Origin: Struthio camelus
Taxonomy: Eukaryota > Chordata > Aves > Struthioniformes > Struthionidae
Direction: 5' to 3'
NCBI RefSeq assembly: GCF_040807025.1
Contig: NC_090943.1
Span: 23,961,213-24,025,212, forward strand
DNA length: 64,000 nt
In this document: positions 10,784 to 25,130 of the stretch, piece after piece
Layout: every line of letters begins with the position of its first letter
Numbering within the stretch: the stretch's first letter is position 1
Translations under genes and position numbers: made by a program
Notes under the pieces: generated by a model
Database searches by the model: none
What the model saw: only the letters and a program-made list of their open reading frames with translations
What the model was told of the DNA's origin: nothing

Positions 10784-10990
10784 CGGCCGCTGAGGCGGGA
10801 GCGGGCGGGGGGCGGGAGCGGCCGTTGAGGCGGAGGCAGCGGGCGGGGGCGGCCGTTGAGGCGGGGGGAGCGGCCGTTGAGGCAGCGGGCGGGGGCGGCC
10901 GCTGAGGCGGGGGGTCCGGGGCGTAGCGGGGACCCGGCGCCGGGGCCGCCCCGCCGCGCAGCCGCCGGGGCTCCCCCGCCTCAGCGGCCG
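10784..10990. repeat. GC-rich minisatellite, five direct units and one inverted unit
   Basis: The 13-mer CGGCCG(C/T)TGAGGC starts at 10784, 10819, 10850, 10871 and 10896, with spacings of 35, 31, 21 and 25 bp filled by G-rich linkers. A reverse-complement copy lies at 10978-10990. It sits 450-660 bp above the predicted VIM start. Confidence 0.8.
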
Positions 10991-13900
10991 CGCCGCCGGC
11001 ACGGCCCGCGCTCCGCCGCCCTGCGAAGGAAGAGGCGGCGGCGGCGCCGGCCCCGCGCTGCGCGCCCGCGGGGGTCGGCGCGCGAAGCAACATCGCTGGC
11101 GGGGCGGCAAGGCGCGTTGAGCTAACCCTTGAGTTTGGTGCGCTCCTGCGCTGACTGAGCGCCGTGACTTGCAAGGAAGGTTGCCAGTTTTAAGGTTAAG
11201 CCACAGCCAAAATACTTCAAATAGCACAGCACAGGAGGATTATTAAACAAAAAAAAACAAAACAGTATAATCTATCTGCTGGAGAACTTCTTTTTTTCTT
11301 TTCTTTCTTAGCTTTCTGAAACAATGCAATCAGGGCAAAGTGTTATTAACTATTCACAAAGGGCTGCCAAATGTCCAAAATAAACAGGCAGGGAAATAAA
11401 TTGCCTGTGTCTCCTTTTGTCATTAGCTGCCTCCTGTCACAGCAATCTCAGCTTCTGCCCCGGTGTTAGTTCAACGCCTCTGTTCAACACACGTTCCCAG
11501 GCTATACGCCTTTTCCCTTTATCTGGGTGAGCGTTTACATGGCTTAGTGAAGAGGCACACTGAATTCTGTCATTATTTTAACATTGGTCCCAGGCCATAA
11601 GTAATTGTTTAGCATACGTTTTTGGAATAGCTGCAATGAAGATCTTGCTCCTGCTCTTGGATGCAACCCTTCTCATAACTAGGAGAGAGGCAGGCTTGAA
11701 TTTAACCAAGGTTTGGGTCTGCGAGTGTTGTACCCAACAGACGCTGGCATTGATTTCAGTAGGCACAAGATCAGAATCTTAGGAAAGCACCCAGTGAAAT
11801 GACAAGTATTTGTTAGTCACGATCTGGAAGTATCCTCTGTCTGTGGCTTCAGATAAAAATCCCAGGGATTCAAGAGCAATTTTACTATCAAAATGGGGCT
11901 ACCAGTAACAGAGAAGAATGATATAGGAAGTACAGGGCAATAGCAATATTGCATGAAATTTGGCAGTAAAAAAACTCCTTAAGATTGATTTCTGTATGAA
12001 TGTAGAGAGATCCATAATGTAGTACTTCAGCATCTATGGGATGCAAAACTACCATTAATTTTTAATTGTTTTTAACTTGAGGTCCTGCAGAAGCAAATAT
12101 ACTTACTGGAAGTTCTGATAAACCTGAACATGAACACAGGGCACAGAGGAAGGTAATTTTCGCATCCCAACTCACAGTCAAGTCAGCCTGCATTCGTCAG
12201 ATATTGTACCTCATGAGGAGGAATCGGAGCACAAAGGATTTTTTGAGGATTTTTTTAAAATTTTTTTGGTATTGGAGATTGTGCTTTAGTTTGATTCTGA
12301 ATGGCGACCAGAAGTTACAGGAACGTAGTTTGTAGCTAAACGTAGGTCTGTGAGGTTTTAATTTGCTATTGTTCACTGAAGCTTAGTCAAGCAAACGAAG
12401 CTGACAAGGTTGAGCTACTGAAGTGCTTGCAGCATGAGTCCTGGTCTACAGCTCATTTCATTCAGTCCTTGAATAGGAGGCAGAGGTCACACAGCATTCC
12501 TGGGGCTGACTGTACCGCCATCCCAGCCCGGCCTCTGCCGGGCTCTCCAGCCCTCTGAGAGCTCTTTATTTAAGCCATCAAGTCTGAGCTATAAGCCTTT
12601 GTGAATCCTGGCACAAAAGTACACACTCCTTGTATGAGCAGGCAAAAAAGTAAAGCAGCACATACCAAACAGCCTCATAGATTAAAGATGCTTTACTCAG
12701 AAGTGCTGGGAGTTTTAAGAGATGGTTGTTTTTTTAAAGGTGCACTATTCCCATTCAACCCTCTGTTCTTCCTAACAGAAGATAGTTTATTTGTACTCCA
12801 CAAAATCTCTTTATGGCGCATACATGCAGCAGTCATCCTTCACTCAGAAACTGCTTTGCCCCTAAAACTCAGGGAGGTGTTTGTTTTAGCAAATACATTT
12901 ACCCCTTTCCTCCATGTTTCAAGTGTAATTTCCATATGTTATGTCACTTCTGCCATATGTACTCTTGGCCACCTGCCTCATTGCTGTTTCTCACTATCAA
13001 ATTTTCCTAGAAGTGTTATGATACTGTCAATTGCCAGGATTACAATAAACCTGTAAGTGCCTTTTGCTGGTCGGCACTTACATAGATACCTAAGTAGAGT
13101 AAGCTCTACATTTCCTGTAAGGCTGTAATAAACGTAACCCACATTTGCATCCCAAACCCCAAAGGGGAACTAGAACTGCTGTCTTCTTGAAGTGCAAAAA
13201 GATATCTACAGAACTGGTCAGGAAATAATGTATCTAAGTGTAACCATAGAAATCTTGCAGAGTGTAGTTGTTTGAACTGAAACCACAGTACTCTGCCTAA
13301 TTTTAAGGAAAGTGCTATGGGATTTTCAAAGAGCATGGCTGGTCAGGAGGCTGACTACTACTTATGCAAAGGATACACAGCTAATAGCACATCACTGAAC
13401 ACCACACTGAGGATTATTCATGAACTAGTCCATTAGTAAGGGATCATCTGCACTGTTTCTTGTTATGCCTTCATTTGTAATTCCAGTACTCCGACAGGCT
13501 GCTCCTTCAGCTTGCTGTACTGCTCTCACCTGCATTTCTGTAGAGGCAGATCAGAGCTAAGCCACTGGCACACTTAAGAAAAGAAACAGAGATTTTTAAT
13601 ATGAGCCTTTCAGTTCCCACAGCTAATTTATTTTGGTATTTTCTGCCTTTTCACCAGGGAATTGATGCATTGATTCACAGCCAAGACTGAAATAAGGAAT
13701 AAGGCTGAATAAGTGTCACAAAAAATATTGGATTGCTGTGTAACTCTCATTAACAGTGAATAACGGGTGTGAACAGGGAGAAGGTACAGATGCCTAAACT
13801 GCTTTGGTATCTGTTCTACTAAAATTGGGAAAGTCTCATGCAACCCAAAATTTTTCTGACTTTCTTGAACAACTATGTGTAGGTCTGAACACATTTCCAA

Positions 13901-14548
13901 AAATAATGGCATTCATATTTTTTGATTTGCCATTTTATTTAAGCAGTAGGAAACTAGAGTAAGTTAGCCCAGACACTGAATGTGCTTTTCCATTACTACA
14001 GACTTCTGCTAAACAAAAAGATTTGAATACTTTCATTAATCAGATTTGTGCCCTTTAATAAAGCTTCTACTTTAAAACATGAAATGCTCATTTTTTCCAC
14101 GATGTATAAAATGAGCCATAAATATTAAGCATCCAGGAAAAATATCCTGCTATGCAAATGCAATCACTTTTGTTGTCAGTACGATAAAGCAACCTTAAAT
14201 CCTTTTCAGAGGATGGACTGGAATGCATTGCGCTATGGAGACATTTCTTCACATTTCCCATGGCCCCATGAATACTGAGTAAACTCCAAGCAAAATGGAC
14301 CAGTCTGCACATGAGGATACGAAAGACTGTTAGATTGCTACCCTGAATGTCCTACAGCGAGCTGAATAGGGAATCACCGTAATACGCAGACACACCAAGT
14401 GCTGGAACCTAAACTTGTGTGAATTCTGTAACTACCGGTGAAAAAGAGTCCTTCCTCCTTTAAAAAGGAAGAAGACGTCCTTGTTTAAAAAGACAAAGTC
14501 TTCAGTCATTTGAAAACAGAAAGGTCCTAGGTTCCTGTTTCTGAGGAG

Positions 14549-14563
14549 AAAAAAAAAAAAAAA
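14549..14563 (+). repeat. Poly(A) run (15 A)
   Basis: A homopolymer run in intergenic DNA. No retrotransposon body or target-site duplication was seen next to it. Confidence 0.9.
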
Positions 14564-15421
14564 GATTCTGGTTATAAATCCTGAGCAGAAGCAGCAGGTA
14601 TCTCCCTGTAACTGGGAGCTAAGCGTGACTAAGAGTCCCCAAGATGGGATGTGTTCACTGTAGCCTCAATTTAGCATTTTGTACAAGTTAGCTGAGGTTA
14701 ACTTCCTAAGAGTCCAGGAAAAGAGCTGTTTTTTCCTGGACCCAGGGAGTAGTTCTCCCTGCACATTGCATGAGATAAGCTGATTTGGGGGTCTGAACAC
14801 CACAAGGCAGCAGAACACCTAAATGTTCAGGCACTTAAGTCCTCCCTTGTGAATAATTTCCTTGACTAACTAAGGACTTAAGAAAGAAACTGACAAATTC
14901 TTTAATGAAATTTATTTTTAAAATTATATTGCCTGTGGTAGTTGCCATTGTTACAAAACATCTAAGTGGTGTGACTAGCTACTGATTTCTTCAAGGAAAT
15001 GGCTAGGTTATATACTTAAAACTAACCAAGTTTCTCTGCAATATTATATTTTAATGTAATTAGAAGTATATGAAACTTCTGGGGCTTTCATCACTAGGGA
15101 AGTGTTTCGAGTGTGACTCATGCCACCCAATTGCACGACTTACATTTACAAAATTATTATTGTTGTGCATTAAGTTCCCCTCTACTGTGGTTTCCAGTTG
15201 CCAGAAGAGGATGTTTTCTGTATCAACCTGCCCCTGCTTTACCAAACCAGGTAATCAGTTTCAAAGCTAACAGAACACACTGCCTGAGCCCTATGGTTGT
15301 CTCAAACAGCATGCACCGTTTTAGCAAAACAGAGGAGAGAAACAGAGGTTTTCCAGCTCTGTCATTAATTAAATTAATTTAATGAATTTAATTTAATAGC
15401 ATTAACGTAATCCAGCCCCGT

Positions 15422-15438
15422 AAAAAAAAAAAAAAAAA
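15422..15438 (+). repeat. Poly(A) run (17 A)
   Basis: A homopolymer run following an AT-rich block (TTAAT-type repeats near 15365-15400). No recognisable retroposed body upstream. Confidence 0.9.
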
Positions 15439-18400
15439 GGCAACCTGTATACTCCGTCTGGCTCACCTCATTTAAGAGCAATATGACTAACTGCTGAATG
15501 TCAACAACATGTTTAGCAATGACTGGGACAGATTTTCCAAACTAACTAGAGGTTTGGCATGCTTTGAGCCGGGATGCTCAACCTGAAACTCTTTAAGCAG
15601 AATTATCAGAAAGTGCCAAGTACCCCAGTCCTGAATCGGGAATAATTTGACATTTCAGCTGTTGGCCTTCCTAGCTGCAGGAGGGTTGCGTTCTGACAAA
15701 GATGAATCAAGTAAAAGTCTCATGTGAAGAGCAAAAAAACAGGAGAGAGGCATGAAGATTTTAAATGAACATGAGAGTGCTGATACTGTTAATTTGACCT
15801 GATTAACTTTTATAGGCCTGAAAGTCATTTTTACTTAGAGTAACTGGATTTTTAGAAAAGATTTATTGGGTAGGAAGAATAAGAAGATGAACGTTTGGAT
15901 GGCCATGTGGAAGCACATATAGAAGAAAACATAGCACAACATAGCACAAACTTGAGAAATACTGGCAGTGAAAAGGGTGACAGAAGTGGCAGAGTGAGGA
16001 AGATAGCAGAATAAACGAGCACAGTATAATCGGGGCCATGTTATGGAACTTTTTGAGAGGGAGGAAAAGGTACAGAAAATTAATTCAGTAGTGGAATGAT
16101 TTAAATACTGGAATCACATGGGCTGAGTGGAAAAATAAGGAATGTGACTGTGAATGCTGCATTTTGGTTGAGCTACAGAGCATTAATATGGGAGAAATGG
16201 AGGCAAGAGAAGATGTAGGACGTAAAGTGTTTTTTAGGTGAGAGGAATTTTTCCTAAATTCTAGTGTAAAAAACAAAATTAGGGTTCACTTACTTGGACG
16301 TGTTGAAATTGTATGTAAGTAACGTACAGGAGCACAGAAAAGAAAGGTTTGAGGAGAAAAGATGAGTTTCATTTTATGCATCTAGAAGTTGAAGAAAAAT
16401 CAAGACATCCAGGAGAAAATACAGGGGAGAGAGAGATTACTGACACTCTTACTTAATGGTTTACTCTCGAATACTGATGTAAAACTGAAGGAGCTACAGA
16501 TTGCTGACAAAAAAACCCAATGTTTTGCCAATGTCCATTCTGTCAGCGCACCCTCAGTGCTTAGTAGCAGATCTTCTAGCCTGAAATTCACTGATTTGGT
16601 AGAATTAATATCTACTAATTATTTTCCTATGGTTCAAGGCTTGCCTAGCTCATCGCAAGTGAAGTGAGGAAGGAATAGGGAGAAATTCTTTCAGCATTGT
16701 TGACATTTCAGCCCGGATCTTGGAACTTGCCCATGTATCTTTAATTTTACCTGTGAATTTTCTGTTGGGTGGGTCTCGCAACTGGAATAAATGACCATTG
16801 TAAATATTTGCATGAAGATGATTTTTTCAGAAAACGATATTTTCTTTTAGTATACTGCAAACAATTTTAAGATTTATTTTGAGGACTATATAATCATTCT
16901 TTTCCAAGGAACTATTGCAGGATCGTGATAGGTACTTTATTTAACTTGACTTAAATATCTCTTTTACCTTAAATATCCCATAAAGGATTTTAATTCATAG
17001 GCAGTTTAAGCTTTCAGTTGAATCTTTGCAAAACATTCTATAATGTGTGGGTCTTCTCTCTATCCTCTACCCGACTGCTGACCTCGCCATCCTCTGTATA
17101 TCAAGAACAGTACTCAGTTCCTATCCCTGCAGTAAGCTCTTTGTACAGGTGGAAGTCAATAGCATAGACGAAAAAACATTTGTCACTTTACAAGGAGAAG
17201 CTATCAATATCAATCTGCTTGTGCTTGCTGTTTTAAATTTGAGATTGCAAACTTTTTCAAAGATATTGAGTCATCCACCCATCCATCCTCTCTTTTGGAA
17301 AAAAGCTACAAGAAATAATTCTAGTATGCCATTAACAAACACTCTCAGTTAGACCTTTACTGCCTCTTTTAGGATAATATTTTTCACAAGCAAACTGCTT
17401 AAAGGGCTGTTCTAGCCAAAAACAATTAAATTCGGGGAGTGATTTCGTTCTGCTCTTTCCCCCAGTTCCATCGTTCACACAAAGCATAAATAGTATAATG
17501 TTTTCTTTCCATGGTATACCAGGAAATGATGATGTTCTTTCTGAGGAAGAGGCAGGACACAGTAGTGCAATTATTAATTACACGCAGCGATTGTTCAGTT
17601 CTTCCTTTAAGATGCCCATACTGTACATGCAGAACAGTACTAGCTGAGGGCCAAGTCTTCTGCAGATTCCTGAGTCCAAGTTCATGTGCCAAATCCTTGG
17701 TTCTGATACGTCTCATAAACTGAGTTTACATTGTGTTAGGTGTTCTGGGACTATTTGGTGTCTTACAAAAAGGAAGAGGAGGTGGCTCACACACCCCAAA
17801 GCTGAGAAGACTGAGTTGCTAAGACAGAGTTGCTGCTTATACAGGCCTGCTTTATGCCTGATGTTCAGGCTTGAATATACTCAGTCCAGTTCTTTATCAC
17901 AGGTCACACTAAGAAGGGAAGATGACCCAGGTTCAAGGTGATAGTGTGATAAAAATATTGTGGGGTAAAGGGTCTGGAGCGGAAAATTTATCAAAACCAT
18001 GTAGAGCACCTGATGCATATGGCTGGAGAAGGAAAACAGCACATAGCTGGAAGACCCAACTAGTCCATGTTTTTTCAGGTGAAAAGGTGTCCTTCTTGCT
18101 ATTACATACACAAACTCACTATCTAGCTGCCATTTCCCTTGAGAATTTGGCTCTAGTACACGGTAATTGAGTGGGAGAGAGTTTATGATTTGTGTAGGAT
18201 GAGTGGAGGAAGGACCTGGCACCTTTTAAGGAAATTTGTAACTGCTTTATAGTTATGTTGATTCTTAGGTGTTTGCCAGTGTTTGTGACTGCTTCTTCGA
18301 CATGGAATGGGCATTTCCTATTGCCTCCACAGCACTGAAGCTATCACGCCTGAAGCACATCAGGGTGAAAAAACTTCCTGGCTAATGAAGTGGCCTCCTA

Positions 18401-21400
18401 AATAATGAAGCAACATACACATCAGATGACAGGATCTTTCAAAGCCTCGGGAATGGATTACTCTGAATATGGAAATAATATCTATATTGTCTTGATCTAT
18501 ATTTGTGTTCCTAAAATATCTATTTCTGTGCTATCAAGAGGAGCTTTGAGATGCATGTGCAAATGAATTATCTCAAGGACATAATACTATTGCACTGTAA
18601 TGTACGTGATGCTTGGACTAGTACTGGCAATGGGAACTATGCGCATTGTAGGTTAAGTAATTACTTGAGGTTAATGCTGTTTGTTTTCTAATTTTGTAAC
18701 AATTGTGTCCTATACCACCTGAGATGAGTGCTACATCTGACTTGGCCCTGTTTTTGCAATGAGGTCATCCTCAGGGACTTCAGCTGCCATGCAGGGTACC
18801 CGATACACAATTCCAGCATTTTCACATTGTATTTCTCTTATGAATTGTGTGAAATATGTTATTTGCTGGAGTCTTAAATCTATCCAGCTCCCTACAGCTG
18901 AATATTGGCACTGCCAAAGCTCTTGCCATATGTCTTGTGCAAAAAGATTTTTCTCCTTTAGAAAAAACTATTTTATACTTTCTTGACCCATTTAAGTTAC
19001 ACCTATTAAGGATGCTCTCTCCTGACTGTCTCAGCAAAAATAACATTTTAAATTCACAGCCCTTTTTCTAAAAAGGTTTGTTCTACCTTTAGGAAAACCC
19101 AAAGCTTTTTTTTCTCAATTGAGGCAATACTTAATATGGAAGAGAGGAAGAAGAGAGCCAAACAAACCTAGCCGCCAAAAATAGCACTTTTTTTTTAAGT
19201 TTGGATTTTTTGCAGGATAACTTTTCAATTTATCCTTCATTTCAGCTTATCCTTACACAATCCCACAGCTTCTTCAAATCACTGTTTTTCTAGATTTTCT
19301 AGGGGACTTTCTGGCAGAAAAGGGCTACTTCCCAGCCCTTAGGCTCTGGTATACTGACATGCTTGAGAGACATTATTGTAGACACATGCAAAGTGAGAAA
19401 GAGCATATTTACACTGCAGTCACTCCTGTAACTGTAGTTTATAAGTGATACCAAATAGCTTTAAGCTTAAAAGTAACTATTTTGCAAAGTGCCAGCAATA
19501 CAGTCAGGGAACAGGGCACCTCAGTACTGCCTAGGCACCAAACGCTCAGCTTCTTGGGCAGATTTTACAGTCCTTACTGTGTGCAGTTGTGGTTAATCTA
19601 ATTTCAAGATCGCTTAGTAAGTCCACAGTTACACCTCTGCTGTGGCTCCATTAAAGACTTTCTTTCTCTTTGGAGGGAACACTCTGCTACTGAAAGCCTA
19701 CGGCCATGGTGACCAGCACGAGATATCTCATTTCCTGTGCCAGCCTCAGTCTTAGTCAAAGATTAAACTCATCACATGGGACTGAATAAGAAAACGAAAT
19801 TTGGGCTAAACTCCTTAAAAGACAAGTCCATGCTAAACATAGGCATTGGTTGATACTAGATGGGCTTGTGAGCAAAAGGCATGACCACTGCCAGCATATA
19901 GGTATAAGCCTTTCTCGGTTCTCTGAACATTATATGCTGTAAGTATAGTGTGGGGAGGCTGGAGATTAAAACTCCTGCCTTAAGCAAAAAGTTTTGAGGC
20001 ACATCCAGGCTTCCTGTCTGCACGGTTCTTTCTCCTTTCTCCCTTCTCCTGTGCCTTGAGAGATCAGCAAACACCATGCCATTTCCTCTTGCCCCTGCAA
20101 GGGAGCTGGGATCTCCCACACATTACCTCATTGTCTTGCTCTGATCCCCCACCCTTGACAAATTCCTGGCTACGTGCCTGCTGTCACTGGTTTCCTGTGA
20201 CTCTTGAAGGGTCTGATTCAAAACACATTCATTGCAATAGAAGGGAGTCTTTTGGCTGACTTCAGTGGGCTAAGGTCTTACAGAGCTCAGAATTGATTTT
20301 GCTCGGCCTAGCGGAGGATTTCTATTTATGTTATTGCTTACTATGCTTTTTCATCCTTTATTTTTTGGTCAAGCACTGGAATGTGTAAGTACAACAAGAA
20401 AGTCAGTAACATTATGTAAACACATGGTCCTCATCCAGCCAGCATTACCATTGCAAGGCCAAACATAACAAACAGTCTAGATTTATTTAAAACATACCAT
20501 AAAAGAGAAGATTTAATTAGAGAAACAATGTCTTTTTACTCCTAATTGCCTACAGAGTATATATGGAGCTCCAGAACCTGAAAATAAAATCCTGAAATGG
20601 AAAGTGCAATATATTTGAAAAGACAAAAGTTAAAAATGTTTGTGTTTGATGATTCTTCCAAATACTTTCAGTTACAAAAACTTCCTCTGTATAGAGTTCT
20701 TAGAAACGGGTTGGGAGAGGCTAACAAACCTGGTTTGATGTGGGTTTCATTTCTAGTCTTACAGATGCACGGCATTATACATGAAAATCGTACGCTTTGT
20801 TAGCTACACTGGCATGGCCCAGCAAGGTTCCCAGAAATGAAAGGCAGCTTTACATCACTTAAGCAGAAACCAAGTTTGATAGATTGCCCCCGAAACATTA
20901 AATCTAATACAGCTCAATTTTGATAAACTGCAAAAGGTTTTCAGTTTTAAGTAATAGCACACTGGGCAACGGTTATGGAAACAGTAATTCATGCTAGACA
21001 CTCTCAGTGTGAAATTTTTTCAATTCACTGATCACATAGCAAGGATATGACATGCAGATACCTCACATTCTTTCCTAGCCATAGTGATTTCTGACCCAGA
21101 ACATGAGCCTCTTTTCTAGACAGTTGAGAAGTCTGTGTACCTCTTCTGATCTACATGTAGGTATTCAGTAGGTTATACTGGACATTTGGATAGAATAAGT
21201 CTCATTTTCTTTCAGCTATCAACATCAGTATTTGCTTATATTAAAATTATGGACAATCACTTTAAATGCACTTTTATGCATTTGGTATATTGGCAGAAAG
21301 ATTTTTTTTCTTTTCTCTCAGGTTTTGAATACAGAGACTACGCTCACAAACACTTCATAGTTACAGGTCTACGAGTTTCCACCATATAGCCTTACTTTGA

Positions 21401-24400
21401 CGGGTTACATTCAAAGGAAGCTTGAAGCAATTTATACTGAAGCAATTTATACAGTACAGTGGCACCAATAAAATCCTGTGACAAGCACAGCCGAAAGGCT
21501 GTGCTCCTGCTCATGGACGGGGCAGATAGGACTTGCTGGCATGTTAATCACTGTTTTGATGCAGGTGGGACAGAAGGGATGGATTTGGGGGAGATGAGCT
21601 AAGTGTAACTGCAGAAGGGCTGAGAGACCTATAAAATGTTTTGTGTGTGTTGTATGCATTTGGTGCTAGTGTGACTTACATAGACACAACAGTGAAAATC
21701 TTTTCTTCTCACTTTGAGGACAAGACTGTACACAGTGCAGTCACAGTCTGTCATTTTGCCTTTCAATTGCAAAGTAAAATGCAAAACCTTCAGGTAATAG
21801 TTTTTGCATGTTTATCTGATGTTATTTTGCAGCATTGATTTTTGTAGCACTTTTAAGAATTCTAAAGCATTTTAAGAAGACAGAACGTTGCAGTGGTTTT
21901 TTTGTATGTTCCTCTTACCACATACATCTATTTCACGGGATGTGTTTATTGGTTACCAGGGCAACAGTTTTCAGATCTAACATGATTACCTGTATCATAG
22001 CAATCACCAGAGATGTGGGCAAACTTTGGAAACTTCTAAATTGAGGAGATGTTGCCAGTTGCTAGGAGGCAGGAGTTTTCGAAAGCTGTCTGAATGAAAA
22101 TGCTGACATCATATGCTTTTGCCAATGACTTTAAAAATGTCATTAAATGATGAAGTTGCCTAAAATCTATTTTACTATAAATATATATAACATAAAGGTC
22201 AAGAAAATAGATACTTCATGAATACATTATTATAGTTCTATAGATGTGCTCCTTTAGAATAAACTAAGTTTTTCTAAAAGCATATCAATTTTTATTTAAA
22301 ATAATTTACATTATTTAAATTCAAATCATTTTATTTAGATTACATTATTGAGGCAGAGCTGATATGTGTAACAGTCCACAGCTGTGTTCTAACAAATATT
22401 AAGTTGCTCGGAGCTACAGAATCTGAAGGCCAGAAGGCCAAATCAGAAGGCTCTTAGAACAAAATTCTTCTTCCCTGGAAATCTGAAATAATTTTACTAA
22501 GAGTAGAATGGCACTGAGAAGTGGACAATGGACTTGGACTCTGCTATGAATCTCATCTGTGAATCAAGTGAAACGCTGACTGAGATTTATAAGAATCCTA
22601 TCCATCCTATATGCACAGCACAGAGAAAGGAGGAGCTGTAATAACATCCAGATTTCAAGAGGTCAGGGAGATCCAGCTGGGAAACATCGCAGGCATGTGG
22701 CTGCTCCCCCATCACAAGACCGGGGTGAGCAACTGTTCAGCCTGTCCCGTGGCAGTGGTAACACTTTCTTCTGTAAGTATGAGTTATCAAGTTTTCCTAA
22801 GTACGGACAGCCACTTTCACAGGGTACACTCTCTCCGTGGAATCATACATCTTTTTCGTAGGAAGAAAAGTATGAGTGATCACTGATCTTGGCACTTTTT
22901 TGGCTGTTGTCCAAATCTCTGAAATAAACAGCACACCTAAAATCCTATAATGTAAGATCTGGTCCAAGTGTATGGCTATTATTGTGCTGACTTTACATTT
23001 ATAAAGGGAAGAGCTCTAAGAGTAATTGTTTCCAGATTCCCTCTTTTCATTCTGGTTCTTTTCACTGCTGACAATTAATAATGAAAACCATGTTAGGGTA
23101 GATGCAGTGATACAGAATTATAAAACTGACTACAGGGAAGTTATTAAAAAAAGAGCACTAGGGAAATTTTGGTGTTTCCCATTCTCTGCAAGAAGATAAC
23201 CAATAAAATCCCGAACTAGCTTATGAACCTTTTGTTTCTCGAGCAGAGGCATGCTGATCGGACTCTCCGGTTCACTAGGCAGAGGATGGCTGGTGGAGGA
23301 GGTAGGTGGAGAATTTCCCCTGAGCAGGGAATGTTCCACCGTCACCAACATGGCAAACAGGTCTCCGCTGCTCCTCCACCAGCCTCTAACTTTCCCAGGG
23401 GGAATGGCAAGAATATTTTGGAGGCAGGGAAAGGAGAAGGAAAGACAGGGCTTGGCTGTCTCCCCTTCTGATATAAGGAAACATTTTCCCCCCAAAGCTT
23501 TAACTGCTCCAGGTTCTGAGCTGCTCCACACACATGAAGTGCTACTGACTGTCTACAGCTACCACTCATCACAATATCTAGCTTTGCTGTGATGTGTGGG
23601 ATGCTAACATTTTAATATAAGGAACTCAAATGTATTCATCAGCTTTACTACCTTCAGTAGAAATGCATTTAGTCTAAAAGCTGTCTTTTTCTTTACCTTC
23701 GCCTAGTATCTGTATTTTGAAGGGGTGCTATCTGAGTGCATCTTCTTAGCTGGCAATAACCTTGTTCATCCTCTCGAACGATCTTCTTCCAGTCTTCCTC
23801 GATGTCTTTGTCCCATTCTCCAAACAGCATATCCTCTCTGTTCTGCTAGTTCATGTGGTTCAGCCACCTTTGCCAGTTCTCTCTCAGCTGTCTGTGGAGA
23901 AGACTACCCACCTCACTGCATGTCGTCCTGTGCACTGCTCTCCTCTTCGGTACCTCAGTTGCTGCACTTCCTTTGACAAATTCTAGAAGTAGATTGAGGA
24001 CTTATTTTTTCAGTCACATGCTTATTTTTGTGGCTACCAGATAAAGCAACAGCTTAAGACTCTGAGGAGGAAGATCCATAGGTGAATAACAGAACTGTTA
24101 CGAAAACATTGGCAAGGCCCAATATTCCTAACTTGAATTTTCTTTCTACTTCTACCATTTTCCACAGCTGATGAGTCCATATTCTGGAAAACTTCATTGA
24201 CAGGCAGCAGAAATCTCTCTTTTTCACCTTCCACTTTTAAATATTCTTCCTCCACCAAAAGGCAGGTAGGAGGTAAGAGTATCTCTACTGAAAGAGGTAG
24301 AAGTTGCTACTGCAGGCTGTATGAGACACGTTCTAAGGAAAAATAAACATTCTTCAAATGCACCTGACAGGTTTCTAGGAAGCTCCCCAAAAACATGACT

Positions 24401-24557
24401 AACTTAGGAAATTATTAGAGAAACAGATTCAAATTTTTTTTAAAGGTTTCGTCTTCACACTTTAGGATCTAAATCTGCAAATAGAGGCACAGAGGAGTGT
24501 TTTACTTTTGTGAGCTAGGTAAGCCATATGAAAGTATGCAGGACATTTAGTCTTTGG

Positions 24558-24593
24558 TGTATATATCTATATATGTGAATATATATATACGTG
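24558..24593. repeat. TA-rich simple repeat
   Basis: Interrupted (TA)n with TATATATC and TATATGTG variants, upstream of the TRDMT1 CpG islands. Confidence 0.75.
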
Positions 24594-24829
24594 CATCTGT
24601 CTGACATTTGTTGTTATAAATTAACTGCTTTTCAGCAGAACAAGGTCTTTGAGTCATCTCTTCCTTTTTTATTTAGCAAAAGCAATTTCACAGCGTTGAG
24701 ACAATTTAAAATAGTTTCATCAGTTATTTCCTTCCTTCCTGTTCTGCCATGGCTTTTCAGAACTATCATTGCACACTAAAATCACTACTGCAAAAAAGAA
24801 ACGCTTAGGCCCATAAAACTGTCAAGTGC

Positions 24830-25130
24830 CATTTGCACCGACGCTCAGCGGAGCAGGGAAGCAGCAGAGCAGCAGGCAGCTCAGCGTGGGTGCCGGTCCC
24901 GCCACGACCCTGCCTCCCTCGCGCCTGGCCAGGCGCGTCGCCTCGTCTGGGCCGTTTCAGGAGCCGCGAGGCCAGGGCAGAGGGGCACGCTAGTGCAGAG
25001 GCTTTCCGCAAACGTCCGTGAGCCTCGCGGGTTCCCGCTCCCACACCAAAGCTTGGGCAGACGCTACGGAGAGCTTCGTCTGTAAGGAGTAAGCACCCCT
25101 GACTGACATCTCCCTCCTGCCCTTCCACGG
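24830..25130. promoter_or_regulatory. Small upstream CpG-rich block near TRDMT1
   Basis: A GC- and CpG-rich patch ending about 490 bp above the TRDMT1 ATG, separated from the main island by a less CpG-dense stretch with G runs (10 G at 25169-25178, 8 G at 25215-25222). It may be an upstream part of the promoter or an alternative start; nothing in the sequence decides this. Confidence 0.5.

Larger units (their letters stand above)
9290..11110. promoter_or_regulatory. VIM: CpG island covering VIM promoter, exon 1 and exon 2
   Basis: Sharply GC- and CpG-rich block between AT-rich flanks. It contains VIM exon 1 and 2, the proximal promoter with GC boxes, a C/T triplet run near 9675-9690 and the minisatellite at 10784-10990. 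Boundaries are by eye. Confidence 0.85.
11111..24829. other. VIM-TRDMT1 intergenic region
   Basis: 13.7 kb of AT-rich DNA. I see no exon with family similarity, no recognisable CR1 tail and no RNA gene. It includes A-runs at 14549-14563 and 15422-15438, an AT-rich block near 15365-15400, a 10-bp doublet (AACATAGCAC) at 15928-15947, and a short TA-rich repeat near 24558-24593. Open frames of 60-150 codons look like chance. Enhancers for either gene could lie here but cannot be told by eye. Confidence 0.6.

Noticed and set aside
9698-11227. Open frame of 509 codons on the minus strand over VIM exon 1 and upstream
   Set aside because: It is out of frame with vimentin and reads through the promoter. 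Low-complexity Pro/Arg-rich translation is a shadow of the GC-rich island.
12601-13056. 151-codon frame in the intergenic region
   Set aside because: Longest frame in the AT-rich gap, but no recognisable family, no flanking exon and no poly(A) or promoter context.
15700-16260. Purine-rich stretch considered as an ancient LINE 3' end
   Set aside because: General AG-rich similarity only; no diagnostic CR1 or L2 tail word could be matched.
11111-24829. One shared bidirectional promoter for VIM and TRDMT1
   Set aside because: Each gene has its own CpG island and core elements, and the starts are about 15 kb apart, far beyond the roughly 1 kb of bidirectional promoters.
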